Below, in pieces: positions 42,277 through 53,825 of a stretch of 64,000 bases of DNA. This stretch comes from Terfezia claveryi. Taxonomy: Eukaryota; Ascomycota; Pezizomycetes; Pezizales; Pezizaceae. Below the pieces are notes generated by a model. That model ran no database searches and had not been told where the DNA came from. It was given only the letters and a program-made list of their open reading frames with translations. A program made the position numbers and the translations under genes. The stretch is taken from assembly GCA_015179025.1 (NCBI GenBank), contig WHUX01000050.1, positions 124,001 through 188,000 on the forward strand, given 5' to 3'. Position 1 is the stretch's first letter. The number at the start of each line of letters is the position of its first letter.

Positions 42277-42631
42277 CCCAATGTTCATAGAGCTAATACA
42301 GGTGTTCGTCGTGGCCCTGGATAGAGTGTTTTGAGAATGTCTGCGAGTTGGATTTGATTTTCAATTTCAAGGTGCTGATCAAGTGCTGGCAGAGGTGATT
42401 CAAGGCGGGCGTGTGGTGGAAACGGATATTGGGAGGATTGTGGCCGCGGTGAGGACGCAGAGGAGGGTTGGCGGAGTACAGGGGGTAGGGGGGATTAGGT
42501 GGGGTGGGAGGGAGATTGGGTGGTTTGGGGGTGCTGGGCAGCGGAAGATAGAAGCGCATATTTGGTTCTTTCGTGCAAAGGAGTTTGGGAGTTCTTTCTA
42601 CGCTCGTAGGCTTATATGGGACATTTGTTAA
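42277..42631 (+). pseudogene. APS3: AP-3 adaptor complex sigma subunit fragment, frameshifted
   Basis: Three frames together read ELIQVFVVALDR, then after a +1 shift CFENVCELDLIFNFK, then after another shift DQVLAEVIQGGRVVETDIGR and IVAAVRTQRRVGG. These are the C-terminal helices of AP-3 sigma (LIQVFVEALD, FENVCELDLIF, VLxEVIQGGxVVETxxxxIV). The two frameshifts sit near 42330 and 42372; no start, N-terminal half or splice signals could be found upstream. The tail after VGGVQGVGG is not family-like. It is most likely a dead duplicate, unless the shifts are sequencing errors. Confidence 0.7.
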
Positions 42632-42847
42632 CAATACCATTATCTCTACCTAGTACCTCTTCAAGGCAATTACATTGTTATAGTCTTACCAAATTCAAGT
42701 TCCAGAGACACGAGGTCTGGGCACGAGACCAAAAATATCGAAAGTTGATGAACTACCGAAAACGTCCTGTGCGTGCCAAGCGTCAATCTGAAATCTTGGC
42801 ATGAACTTGTATTTTCCCCGTTTTCAACTTTCAACAGATCGCCCATC

Positions 42848-44642
42848 ATGGCAACCCTCCCCCCAATTCGCCGCTCCGGACGCCTTCAACCCCCTTCACG
42901 TCGTCTAGAGCTCGACAGCGATGTCTTCAGCTTATCGACACATCCTACTGAGCGATTACTCGCGGTCGGTGAGAGCTCTGGAAGAGTAGGAGTCTGGGGA
43001 TGGCCGGTGGAAGAGAATCTAGAGGACATTGATGATGATGGTGAGGAGGAGGAGAAGGGAGGGAGTTATGATGAGTCAGATGGTGACGACACAGGGAGGG
43101 GGCTCAAAGTACTAGCGGAGAATGAGGTGATACCAGACGAGCAATGGTGGCAGAAAAAGTGGAGTGCAAAGAGACATAAAGGAAGCACGAGATGCGTGAG
43201 GTTTAGTGGTGATGGGGAAGGTAAGTCATTCTTTACAACAGTCCTCCCAGCTGGATCAAATTCCTGATTAGGTGGCTGGGATAGGTTGATTCAATCTAGG
43301 TGGTCTTAGTTCACTAATGCAATCTCCACCTCGGAACAAAACAGTCCTCTTCTCCACTGGTACCGACTCACTCCTCAAAGCTGCATCTACCTCTACTGGC
43401 AAGGTAATCTCCAAGTCCTGGCTCCCAGGGACTACAGGCAATGGCTCCAAGCCTTCCGACCTCGGTGCTCCAGTTACAGCACTTCTCCCCCTCAACCCGC
43501 AACATATTCTGTTCGGAACTGATGCTGCAAAAATCCACCTTCTCGATCTCCGAACTAGCGCAACCTCCTCGACACAAATAACACAGAACACCCTCCCCAC
43601 TGCCATGGTATCAACATGGACCCCTGAAGCACCTATAGACTATATTTCTTCCCTTATAGCCCTACCACCTGGAACGCAAAGCACGAGTGGGTATAGCTAT
43701 CACTTTCTAGCGACTGGTGGCGGATATTTATTCCACATGGACTCTCGGCGGCCAGGGAAGATGCTACATACTAGTGAAGACCAGGGCGATGAGCTCCTCT
43801 GCTCTCTAGTTGTCGAAGAATGGCCAGGCGCAAAACCCCGTTCCCGAAGTAAGGAAACCGGCAAAATCCTGACCGGCTTCGGCTCTGGAGTACTCGGGAT
43901 TTGGAATCGCGGGGCATACGAAGGCCATTACGAGCGGATAAATGTCAGCAAAGCCGCCCCCACAATTGCAAAGAAATCCAAGCGACAAAAAACCTCCTCT
44001 GCCACTACTGCCCTCGGTGGTGGGGAATCGGTAGATTGTATCACATTACTCCCCAACGACTTCTCCCCGCTAATTAATAACCTCGATAAAACCCAACGCA
44101 AGCGACAAGCGGGGTTCTTCGGCCGGCACGTCGCAGCCGGTACGGGAGACGGGAGAGTCAAGGTCATCCGTATAGGAGGAAACCCTGGTGTTGTCGGTAT
44201 ATACGAACATTTCCCTATGTCTGACCGGGAGCGAGAACGATGTGAGCGAAGGAAAAGACTTGAAGCCGCGGGAGTGAAGTTAGATGGGAATGAACTTGCT
44301 GAGGAGGAGGAACCACGGGAGGCGGTGTTGGCGGTGGAGATTACCTCGGAGGGAAGGGTGGTTAGTGGTGGGGGTATTTATGTGACGATGTTTTCCGAAG
44401 CTGGGGGGGATGAAGGTGGAGAAAAGGGGGAATTGAGGATGATGATGGGTAGTAGTGATAGCGGTGAAGATAGTGATAAGGATAGCGACGGCGATGGTGA
44501 TGGATGGGGATCAGATTCAAGTGAGGATGGGAAAAAGGGGAAGAAGGAGAAGGAGAAGAGGAGAAAGAGGAAGAAGAATAAGGGGAATGGAAGACCAGCG
44601 CAAAACCCGAATATTATTGGGAGTTTTGCGGGGTTGGATTGA
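42848..44642 (+). CDS. JIP5: WD-repeat protein Jip5/WDR55-like
   Basis: Nucleolar WD40 protein linked to 60S ribosome biogenesis in yeast and rRNA processing in animals. Exons 42848-43220 and 43345-44642 join in phase 1 (GTAAGT..AAACAG) for 556 residues; this acceptor restores VRFSGDGEVLFSTGTDSLLK, a proper WD strand pair. Blocks: DSDVFSLSTHPTERLLAVGE, GRVGVWGW, GSTRCVRFSGDGE, PQHILFGTDAAKIHLLDLRT, YHFLATGGGYLFHMDSRRPG, ELLCSLVVEEWP, GKILTGFGSGVLGIWNRGAY, SVDCITLLPNDFSP and VAAGTGDGRVKVIRIGGNPG, as in the family. The C-terminal Asp/Ser-rich and Lys-rich tail (GKKGKKEKEKRRKRKKNKG) is a likely nuclear/nucleolar localisation region, also typical of Jip5. Confidence 0.88.
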
Positions 44643-44818
44643 GTACGGCCGACAGAGCTCACCGAAATGGGGTAATCTTCGTTAGGAATAGAGGATCATC
44701 ATGTGACCTGCTTAGAGATATTATAGTCTGATATTTTGGTATATCGCAGCTGGTCAACCAACCAACGTCGTTGCACCCAGCCCCTCAAAAATATAAGTAT
44801 ATGTACCATACACCAGAC

Positions 44819-46972
44819 TTAATACTCTCTCGCGTCCCAATGATACCCAACCGCCCCTCTCTCCTCACCTCTCTTCACCATCTCAGGGACATTACATCCC
44901 GCTATCGCGCCTCTCAGCTCACTTGCCATTGATGGAGGCCCACATGCCAATACCTGTACCCTCCCCCTGATACACCTCTCCTCCCAGAATCCCTTCACAA
45001 TCTCTCCAACCTGAGGATGACGGTCTTGTAGCCACTCTGTTTCCTGTTGCGCCCCAGCCGATGACACTGAAGATGTCGTTGCCATCGCCTCCTTCTCAGC
45101 AGATAGTATCTGTATCTCAATTTCCTTCTCGATGTCAATATCAGTGACACCAGATACGGTCTCAACGGGGCTTGTAGGTGTTGATTCAACTTTTTTTTCC
45201 GACTTATTACAATCCCTAGTAATAACTATCTTAATATGTAAGTCGACACCGCCAAAATTCGCGTCCCGTTTCAGTTTATTCAACTCATCCCTTATCCAAT
45301 CTACATTCCTTTCCCTCCTCACGATCCACACAAAGTCAACGCGCCTTGCAGCGGTCCTCGGCCTATCTTGCCTCGCCTCTGCGACGATATTAATTGCAAT
45401 CGGTAAAGTAAAGCTCACACCGGTGCCGCCCGCAATCAACTGCACATTCTCGGCTCCCTCATCGAGCACATTCGAGCTCCCGTACGGGCCGGAGCATACA
45501 GTAGGCATAGGATACTCCACCCCTGCATCCTTGCAGTACTTCGCCAAACGCTTCGTCTGTCCATCACAGACACGAATAATGTATAATTGTTCATAAAATA
45601 TTCCAGACAACTCACGGCCTCGGACGCTGGCAGGCGTGAATGGATGTGACTCAAAGAGAGACATGGTGGGAAATGTGAGGAAGAAATGCTGGCCTGCGTC
45701 GTACTTGACAGTGGCTTTCGGTAGTCGAAGGACAAGCGTGTCAATGTTGTCTTCTGTATCGTAGTGACGAGAGATGGTGCCCTCAAAGGAGCGAAGCCCG
45801 AAGCCTCGCTCGGAAGAAGCCCAGTTCATGTGGATGAAAAAGACTCGGGCATAACGGACGGCTCTGTCGAGGAAGACGATCACGATACCAGCAATCATCC
45901 CTGGATATCTACGTTAGATCCTATGACACATTTGAGCGGGATCATCCATGAACATAAACCTACATTCTCTCATTTTGCGCCAATGCCCCCAGCAAGCGCC
46001 TAAGAAAAGTATAGCTACGACCTCATGTGTCTTTTTGAAAAACTCATAGCCCGTTCGCTTTCTCACAACAGGCAAGCTGTGTAGGAATAGGTAAGTCACA
46101 AGCACTGCCGCACAGACACCCCACTCCATGTAGCACTTGTTCCGGGAGTTCCTATACTGTGTTGGTTGAGGCTGGTACGTAAACCCAAGCTCCACGGACC
46201 ATAAAAGAGCATGAGCGAAGGTAAAGATGAAAATACATCTTCCAACCCATCTGTGGAGGAGGTTGAAGTTTTGATACGAGATGCCAGTTATGAGGGAGAA
46301 GATATTGTCTCGAGACGCAAGTACGAAAACCAGTGGTACTAGGGCAAATGCCAAACAACCTGTATTGGAAGTATTGCGTCAGTGAAGAACTTAGAAGGAA
46401 CGTCAATTTTCTGGCGATGCAAACGTACCAGTTCGGTTTCCCACGAATTCATTGAACCCAATTCTGTGCCCAGGTGGTTTAGTTGGATTAACCCACTCCT
46501 TATATGCAATTCCAATGAACGTAAACAGAATAGCATAAACAAGAAGGAGTAAGACCAATAACGCCTGCAGCCTTGTCATGGAAGGAAGAATGCCCATAAG
46601 TGACTGAGGCAGGAGATGACGCCTACAGGATGCTGACAACACCTGAAATGTTGAGCCTGCAATTGCGGTAGTTGACTCCTCCTCATCTTTCATTGCTTGT
46701 CTTTGCACTCTATTACCTATCCGCGGGTATCTTGTGATGAATGCAGCCACAAGTAATATAAATGCAATAAGTCCCCATGTTATGAACCTAAATCGAAAAT
46801 TGAATGGTAAGCAATGACGATCAAGCACTGGGTTATTTTAAAACTTACATGAGAAGAATGTGGCGCTTGTGTTGTGTGTAATAGTGCTCCCAATAATCAC
46901 AAGTTTCCTCCCCGATACACATTGGGATCTCCAGGCTTCCATACGACGCAGGTTTTCCCGGTCTCCAGTACC
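44819..46972 (-). CDS. Ferric reductase, FRE/NOX superfamily (5' end unresolved)
   Basis: Transmembrane flavocytochrome reducing Fe(III) or Cu(II) at the membrane with NADPH. Minus-strand exons: one ending 46849, then 46787-46429, 46359-45964 and 45900-44819, all in phase. The first supported exon reads GEETCDYWEHYYTQHKRHIL. Membrane helices follow (FITWGLIAFILLVAAF, LQALLVLLLLVYAILFTFIG). Paired haem histidines lie in NLLHRWVGR / FAHALLWSVE and FKKTHEVVAILFLG / CWGHWRK. The FAD motif is HPFTPAS and NADPH motifs are GPYGSS, AGGTGVSFTLPIA and CGPPSM. The start and N-terminal extracellular region, expected upstream to about 47.5 kb, could not be resolved; several short open frames there may belong to it. 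Confidence 0.88.
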
Positions 46973-48342
46973 CAGTTGGCGTAGTGGATAGACCATGACC
47001 ATGTTGCCGTTTATTGAACAATGTATGTGACATTGAAGAATTGGAATATATGTTCGTATGGCTGAGAAGACGATTGTCTTCCACTCCTCCACCACGATAT
47101 TGTAATGACAATTTTTGGGAGTAGCATTTTGTGGATCGTTCTATCAGTTAAGTACTCGTAAAGAAATTTGCTTTCCCACCTCATATAGAGTAACATATCG
47201 ATATGTTTTGTCATAACCGACAGCCCAGGACCTTGTGGTATGTGCACTACCCAACTAGGAAAGAAACTAGCTCACTCCTGCGAACGGCCTCTAGATCTTC
47301 TGATGGGGAGAAATCAGAAGCGTAGAGTGTATACTGGTTGCAAAGATTCTTTGAGCCATCGTCAAAGACATGTATCCCTCCACTAGAAGCTAGGCATGAG
47401 GGGAGATCGACATGATGGCCAGAAACAAAGCCGTTGTGTTCACAATGTCAACGTAAACCACGGAAGTAATTCAAGACCTTGTTCGCAATAAGGTTTTCCG
47501 GGGTATTTCATTGAGGGGTCGTAATATCTTATCACACAGTCCATACGGGTAGCGAAACCATGTAGCCATCGTAGAATTAAAGATATAAACGCTGTTTCTC
47601 CACCATTTTACTCTTCACCTGTAACTCACACTTATTTGGCCCCTGCGAGCCAAAAGTGACAGCAATTTTCCTAAAGACTGCTGGTATAGAATCTTTGGGG
47701 AGATGGAATCTAAGTGGATGTGGTGTTCGGTAGGTATTTTCGTGCACATATGATTGAAACACCTCGTAGAGAGTCTGATCGAGACTAATTGAAATAAAGC
47801 CTTTGAGGATCCTCCACCGTTATGCTAGGGATCTGCCGTATAATATTAAGCTTATTCTTCCTCGTCTCCTTTGTTGAAATAACGTTGCACTAGTTCCGAA
47901 AGTAGTCAACAAAGGGGCTTGGCATGAGAATACGATAGGATCGGATTGAGGCTAATATACAGCGAAAACAATTAAAGCTTTAATATTATTTATTTTTCGG
48001 CTCATCACACAATTGCAACAACCCATGCATGGCCTCAAAAATGTCTCTGGTAGTGCTCCCATGCTCAGCCCCTTTGTTGTGTGTTATCACAAAGTTGGAT
48101 AGACATGGTCGACCGCGGCCGTGGGCTGCAAAGTGCCCAAGTTCTCGCAGGATGGAAGGGAAAGGCAACCAGAATATGGCCTCTTTCTGCCTTATGGCTG
48201 CCTAATTGAAGTGCTGGTTATTATAAATCCCGAACCTGTGTCCCTATTTTATGCCAACCATACTACTACATTCTGGGTTATCAGTTATCACTGTAGGCAT
48301 CACACACCAGCCTACTTGCTTAAGACGCCGCCAGATCAATAA
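46973..48342. other. Unresolved region upstream of the ferric reductase
   Basis: Should contain the 5' exons of the ferric reductase. On the minus strand 47577-47762 an open frame reads FQSYVHENTYRTPHPLRFHL and AVFRKIAVTFGSQGPNKCEL, which looks protein-like but is unrecognised and ends in a stop. At 48050-48160 small ORFs have no support. Confidence 0.4.
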
Positions 48343-49092
48343 ATGTTACGTACACCTGGATACATGCTTCTGCGGTGCGAACTGCATATGGGACTGGGTC
48401 ATATCTTAGATTTCAGCATATCAGAAATCATACATAACGTAGACCTGGACCATAGGCAGCGCATTGATGCAGGAGATATGCAAACTCTGTGTTTCGACAA
48501 GCTTATCTCAGAAAATGATGCAAACCTGGAGTACCTAGGTGCCCCACTTCTGGCACAATCATCAAGGCAGCAGAGCCCGTTATCATCATCTGGTGATCTT
48601 GACCCAAGTACTATGTCTGAAGATAACCAATGCCCTATCTGCTATGAAAACATAACGGCGAAGGGATTTACACAGTGTGAGCATAAGGTATGCCCGCCTT
48701 GTTTAGAGAAGCTTGTCGCTGCTACGACCACTAGCGGCGTTTCTTGCCCACTGTGTCGTCAAGGGAATCCTAAGAATGTCGACAAAGATGAAATATCCAG
48801 GAGGCTTGAGGATCTTTTTCAACAAGGTGCCCACACGTACCATCGTGAAATCCCACTCGGGCCCTGGGTCGGGCAGACACAACCTCAACACGTAAACTAC
48901 GCGACTCCTCCTCCCGAAGCTCCAGTAAGGAACTTCAGACAAGTTCACTACTATCCATCAGCCGCCCATAGGCTTTCAAGATCACGAGACTCGCAGCTAG
49001 AGCGCCATACGGTTAGTCAATCCCAATTACACAACCAATCCCCCATATCCACATTCTATACATCCAGAGTGCCAGTACCATTTTATGGATGA
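48343..49092 (+). CDS. RING-finger protein, probable E3 ubiquitin ligase
   Basis: Open frame of 249 residues with one C3HC4-type RING: C97-x2-C100 (NQCPICYEN), C112-x-H114-x2-C117-x2-C120 (TQCEHKVCPPC) and C135-x2-C138 (SCPLCRQ). The segment before it is Ser-rich and the remainder is Pro/Ser/Gln-rich with no second domain. The start is uncertain: the ATG at 48343 gives a hydrophobic, poorly conserved-looking N-terminus, while an internal ATG (48613, MSEDNQCPIC) lies just upstream of the RING. Intron-containing 5' exons are possible. No specific family was recognised. Confidence 0.7.
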   Translation: MLRTPGYMLLRCELHMGLGHILDFSISEIIHNVDLDHRQRIDAGDMQTLCFDKLISENDANLEYLGAPLLAQSSRQQSPLSSSGDLDPSTMSEDNQCPICYENITAKGFTQCEHKVCPPCLEKLVAATTTSGVSCPLCRQGNPKNVDKDEISRRLEDLFQQGAHTYHREIPLGPWVGQTQPQHVNYATPPPEAPVRNFRQVHYYPSAAHRLSRSRDSQLERHTVSQSQLHNQSPISTFYTSRVPVPFYG

Positions 49093-49589
49093 GCCTTCCG
49101 AATGGTATTCCGGGTTTGATAAGGAACTTCCAAACTGGGTACACGAATTGGATCATAATTTCTCCATGAGACACAACTTTGACCAGGATCATGAGTACCT
49201 AGTAGTGTACTAACATACTATCTTTAGGATTCTGTATCTGACATTTTTCGTCGGGTCTTGGTTCTTTCTAAGTCGATTTTGACCCTAGTATCGCTTCAAT
49301 ATTGCCATGCTGGTTCCAAATTTCAGCGCAATAACTAGGCGGTCCATATTTACTTTGTGTTACATCATGTTTTTCCGTATTCAATATGTATCTACTTGAC
49401 GAATATAAAACAAACGCTGTATTAGCTGAGCTATCTGAGGCTAACTCGTTCCAGAGGCAAATGAGAATTCTACAGGTACACATTGCCTTCAACTCTTTAG
49501 TCCCGCTTCAAGACCCTGCGAGAGGTTCTTCCATGTTATATTGTGCCGTGGGCATTAGCAGAACATATTCACCCTGAATTCGATAACAC
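49093..49589. other. Intergenic region
   Basis: No gene or repeat was recognised before the inverted-repeat element at 49590. Confidence 0.45.
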
Positions 49590-50013
49590 TACAGTTAATT
49601 CTCGTTATAAGTATACCTCTCACGGTCCTTACATACAAAAAGGTTACTTTTTAAGCATATATTCACCCATTCGAAATTCATCCCATTTTTTGGCTTAGTC
49701 ACATACTGTACATATGCTTATATCAAATGGGCGCTAGCAGGGTTGCTAATCGGTAAGAATCACCATGCGGGAGAAGCAACATCACTACTTGACGCAAGCA
49801 GTGCAATACGTTCATAACAGATCTAGAACAATATGTCAACATCACAAGCTTTATCAAGAGAAGGCAAAGAAAACCCAGCGGAGGATCAGTGAGATCTTAC
49901 AACGGCCCTAATACCTATTTCCTGTGTTAATTTTTCATGTATGTAATTTTCTCTCGCTATAAGCATATACCCCCTGGTCCCGAAACCGTACGCTTATAAC
50001 AGAGTTAACTGTA
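49590..50013. mobile_element. 420-bp MITE with TA flanks (Tc1/mariner-pogo type)
   Basis: Element 49592-50011 starts CAGTTAATTCTCGTTATAAG and ends in the inverted form CTTATAACAGAGTTAACTG, about 26 bp imperfect terminal repeats. TA dinucleotides flank both ends (49590-49591, 50012-50013), as expected for Tc1/mariner superfamily insertions. A second CTCGCTATAAGCATATAC word near 49954 makes a subterminal repeat. There is no transposase. CTCGTTATAA-like ends are common in fungal pogo/Fot1 elements; that assignment is by resemblance. Confidence 0.85.
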
Positions 50014-52190
50014 TTCGATCCTATCCGATTCGTCGGCAGCCATCTCATCAGCAATCAACATGTCCCGAGGCCTCCCAGCAAGAAGTGGCATAGAGATACA
50101 GCTCCGAACTTGCTGACCTCTTGATCAGACGAGACCATAACCAATATGACACCTTACATCTCATGGGTACGCTCACCTATTTGAAAATTTGCATGGGTTG
50201 AGTTCCAGGGTCATCTGGTAATGTTAATGACAGCACCGAGCCTTGCGTTGGTTCCCCCCTTTGCCTTTGTTTCGCCCATTGGCACTCGATTTTAACGCTG
50301 CTGTACATACCCGCCGGACCTGGCAGATTACTAACCTTGTCTTGTCCTAAATCCACCCGGGTTTCCGGGTGTCCCCTTACTGGCACTACTGAGTATTTAA
50401 AAAAAAATAAAAATAAAAAAACCTTGAGACTATTCAAGCTAAGATAAACCTCGTTAGGATAGCAGGAGTCTCGTGCCACAGAGTCTCATGCCAATCCCTT
50501 ATATAATTAGTCAACCCTGTCTAACTCTGGCCTAGGTACAAACTTGAAATTATCATCACCTGATATTTGTTGTTGCCTAGTACGAAATTCTACACCGCAC
50601 CAATCAATTTGCCTCAATTTGCCGTGAATCACAGGTACTATATTAGTCTGGTTATCACATACCAACCAGACTAATATAACTGCCAACCAGACTAGAGAAA
50701 GTATCGAGATGAAGTTATGTGATATAACACACCTCAGGCTGTTGTGCCAACCAGAGTTAGTCTCGTGCAACCAGACTAGTAGTCTAGTCCAAAGGAGGGT
50801 GTTGTGCCAACTAGACTACAGACTAGTAGATTACTGTGTGCTCAATCTGGTTAGTGCTCAACTCATCAAGATATCGGGCCATATCTATATATAAGATATA
50901 AAAAACTCTCATCATGCCCTTCAACAATTCGCCCTTAAACAAATACATTTAGTTCCTTTCCTTTCCAAACCTGTAGTACCACTTTCACAGTCTCATACTC
51001 AGCCGCTGCATATTATGTAGGGAGGGTCGCGGAAACCTTCCGCCACGCACTGTATTTACATTTGTTTACTATTTGTACAGTAAAATATTCTAGAATCCCC
51101 TGCCATGACAAGCTACTGAATATATATTTTTATACTCCATAGCGTCTATGTATACGTTCAGGTACCTACTCCTCCCCACCCTCAGCTGTAGCGGGATTTA
51201 TGTAGGGCATGTTGGAACAAGGGTAATAGGACGACGCAGGCATAGAGCGAACGTGCGAAGCATACGGATGTATGTTGGGTCAGCGAGATAAGCTGTGTGC
51301 TTATTTATTACATGAAAGTAAGGAAATCGGTCCATCTTAAATATATCTCTTTCTCATAAGAAGATCGATTTCTTCGGGGCATCTGTGGCAATCGGAGGCA
51401 AGTAACATACCTGTCCACTTAGATACGTTCCCAGTACAGTAGGTACTGGGTATTCCTCACAAAAGATCCACGTACATCATGTTCGGTCCACTTATTCAAG
51501 GGGCAATTGATTGTTTATCCCATTTTATATAATTTAAATAATCATGACATGGGTTTACGAAGCTTTATCTTAGGCTGTGCAACCACCACCGCGATATTTG
51601 CATGGTCTGCCCCACCATCTGCTATCGAGCCATACTCGGCCGAAGCGTAGCCTGCCCTGCCATCACCACTTTACCATATGCATAAAGCGAAATTCTTGTT
51701 TGCGAATTGAATTTGCTATGTGAGCGCTGCCATAGAATTTGGCCACGTTCAACTTGGTTTTCTGCAGGACATAAAAGTTTAGTCTCGGATAAAAGTTTCA
51801 AATTCATCTGAGACATCTGCAACTTAAATTTTAATGCCCCTTAGATTCGGCACCATGCCTACTATCAAAATAGCTAGGACAGGAACAGCTGCAAGCCAAT
51901 CTGGGTGGGATAGGAAAGGATTTACTGTACCTGTAGGGATTTCACTAGAAGGGTCTGACGATGGTCGCAGTGGTTGTCTCTAATTTAATCCTCGTGGACT
52001 TGGCTTCATACATTACCTGGTAGGTAGGGGGAAACCCAGCTTCCGAGTCTTCAGTTCACTACATTCGTTCTGACCTGAGATACCTAAGTACTTATTAAGT
52101 CAGGCTCATTCCATTCGGGGTACTATCGTAGTCTGGTTATACTATCGACTCAGGATTTCTTCCTAACGACGTTGCGGTTAACGACAAAGT
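50014..52190. other. Repeat-derived intergenic region, no supported gene
   Basis: Contains copia LTR debris at about 50640-50910 (listed separately), a possible gag-like minus-strand fragment at 50507-50640 (QISGDDNFKFVPRPELD), and a further AACCAGACTA decamer (reverse) at 52129-52138. The rest shows no structure I could identify. Confidence 0.5.
50640..50910 (+). mobile_element. Copia LTR remnant(s) with polypurine tract
   Basis: CCAAAGGAGGG at 50789-50799 looks like a polypurine tract and is followed at once by TGTTGTGCCAACTAGACTA, the expected TG start of an LTR. A TATA-like ATATATAAGATATAAAAAAC lies about 85 bp inside. Upstream, TAGTCTGGTT and AACCAGACTA form an inverted pair (50642-50675) and another TGTTGTGCCAACCAG lies at 50739, so more than one LTR fragment is stacked here. 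The 3' end is not defined. Confidence 0.65.
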
Positions 52191-53356
52191 ATGCCAGCGG
52201 TCCTCACAGCCATCGGCACTGACGCCACAAATTCGTTCGAGGACCTGAGCGGGATTTCAGTTTTAGTTCAGAGGAAGCAGAAGCATGCTGGTACATGCAA
52301 TGGCTGTACCACTGGTGGGGGATGCACAACAGCGTCATCGTCACCCCCTGTATCACCTTCTTCAAACAGCACAGAAATGTCCGATACAGACGACGATATA
52401 GATAACCCATACGATGTTTTGATACAAGCATGCGACAACAATCCCGTGGGTTACATGCACCTTCCACAACGAAAAACGGGGCTAACAGATATCCGTAGAT
52501 ACACATTGCTACGGCATATTCACGACATCGCACAGCTCGTAATGCCCTTTCCCGAACTACTATCGTCTCTCCAGATTTCCCTGGCCCCACCATCGATCCT
52601 CTGCTTACCCGACTCATTGCACACTCCCCATCTCTCACGCAACTAGTCGAAGACGATGCCCTCGACCCACGGCATGGGCTTGTATTCTGGGCCCGCCCCA
52701 ACGAAGGGGCCAATCGACTTATTGGGGAGGTACAAAGACGACTTCTAGAAGCACAAACATCAGGAGGTGCTAGTGTACCAGGGAAACAATTTTGGGCGAT
52801 GCCACGGGATAACCTGCATATCACTGCATTGGAGGTGACTCATTCAACGACATACTCCGCCGTTGAATCTCTATTAGGGTCTATTGGCCGACCTTTACTA
52901 GAAAAGATGGTGGCATGGCCAAAGGGCAAGGGCGTGCGCTTGGGGAAGCCGCTTCTTAGTTACGATAAGGCTGCTCTAGCGATATCATTTTTGCCCTTGG
53001 AGGGAGGCAAGAATAAGAGCTATACATATCATCATCTAAGGAGGGACTTATGGGGAATTCTGGAGAAAGGAGGCTTTGATGTTGACAGTCGGTATATTGT
53101 GCCGAGCGCACACGTAACTGTTGGGAGGTTCTTTAGGACGGAGAGTACGGAGGGAGTTGAAGAACCAGGGGCAGTGCAGATGGAAATGAAGAGATGGATA
53201 AGGGTGATTGATAGCATCAATGACTGGTTGGAGAAAGAGGGGGACAATTACATGCGTGGGGAGAATGGGGAGGCAGATCCTTTCTGGGAAATGGACTCGC
53301 CATTAGTGTTGAGGAAAGGCAGATTGTGGTATGGCGGAGGAGATTCTGTCTTGTAA
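52191..53356 (+). CDS. 2H phosphoesterase / RNA ligase-cyclic phosphodiesterase-like protein
   Basis: Exons 52191-52445 and 52499-53356 join in phase 0 across a 53-nt intron (GTGGGT..CCGTAG, branch GCTAAC) to give 370 residues. The intron merges what otherwise look like two unrelated ORFs. After the join the frame reads NPYDVLIQACDNNP, TARNALSRTTIVSPDFPG, LVFWARPNEGANRLIGEV, WAMPRDNLHITALEVTHS and SRYIVPSAHVTVGRFF. The two HxT motifs, HIT in NLHITALEV and HVT in SAHVTVGRF, are the paired catalytic signatures of the 2H superfamily, which acts on 2',3'-cyclic phosphates or similar ends. The N-terminal 60 residues include CNGCTTGGGCTT. The fungal members have no assigned substrate that I can name with confidence. 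Confidence 0.8.
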
Positions 53357-53825
53357 GCGAGGTCTATTTAACGTCTTGGGTGTTGCACATGATTTTGGGA
53401 AACCTTAATGGAATATGAGTTTGGTATTTTAATGGGCTTGGTTCGGATTAGCATGGGATTGGGTTTTTCATATTTATCATTACATACCATGCTGTGCGTA
53501 ATTAATGGTGGTGGCTGCAGGCTCCGTTTATATAATTTACATACCCTTCCTGATACCCTTGGTTTTTGTTGCCTTTGTTTGTTATCTGGACTTCCTTTAC
53601 TTGTATGATTTATGTAATTTCTCTCGGTCATTTTATTGGTTCAGAGGTGTTTCACCAGTGCCAAGATATTCGCGTTACTGGGCGTGTGCAACGTCACTAG
53701 AAATATAGGTCTGCTTTTCCGATTCCTTTTCTCAAAAGCAATAATCAGGTAGCTAAGAATAGGTAATTGGCGATAGTGGTAGGAAACAATTTGACTACGA
53801 ACGATATCGTATATTTATCATTGTC
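53357..53825. other. Intergenic region
   Basis: T-rich 3' flank of the 2H gene and 5' flank of the cystinosin-like gene. No other feature was seen. Confidence 0.45.

Noticed and set aside
46845..47247. Minus-strand ORFs as complete small proteins
   Set aside because: The 46849 end splices into the ferric reductase; the remaining frames probably include its 5' exons but could not be joined in phase.
52191..52646. 151-aa ORF as a complete gene
   Set aside because: Its tail after 52445 is in a frame unlike the family; splicing to 52499 gives the conserved continuation.
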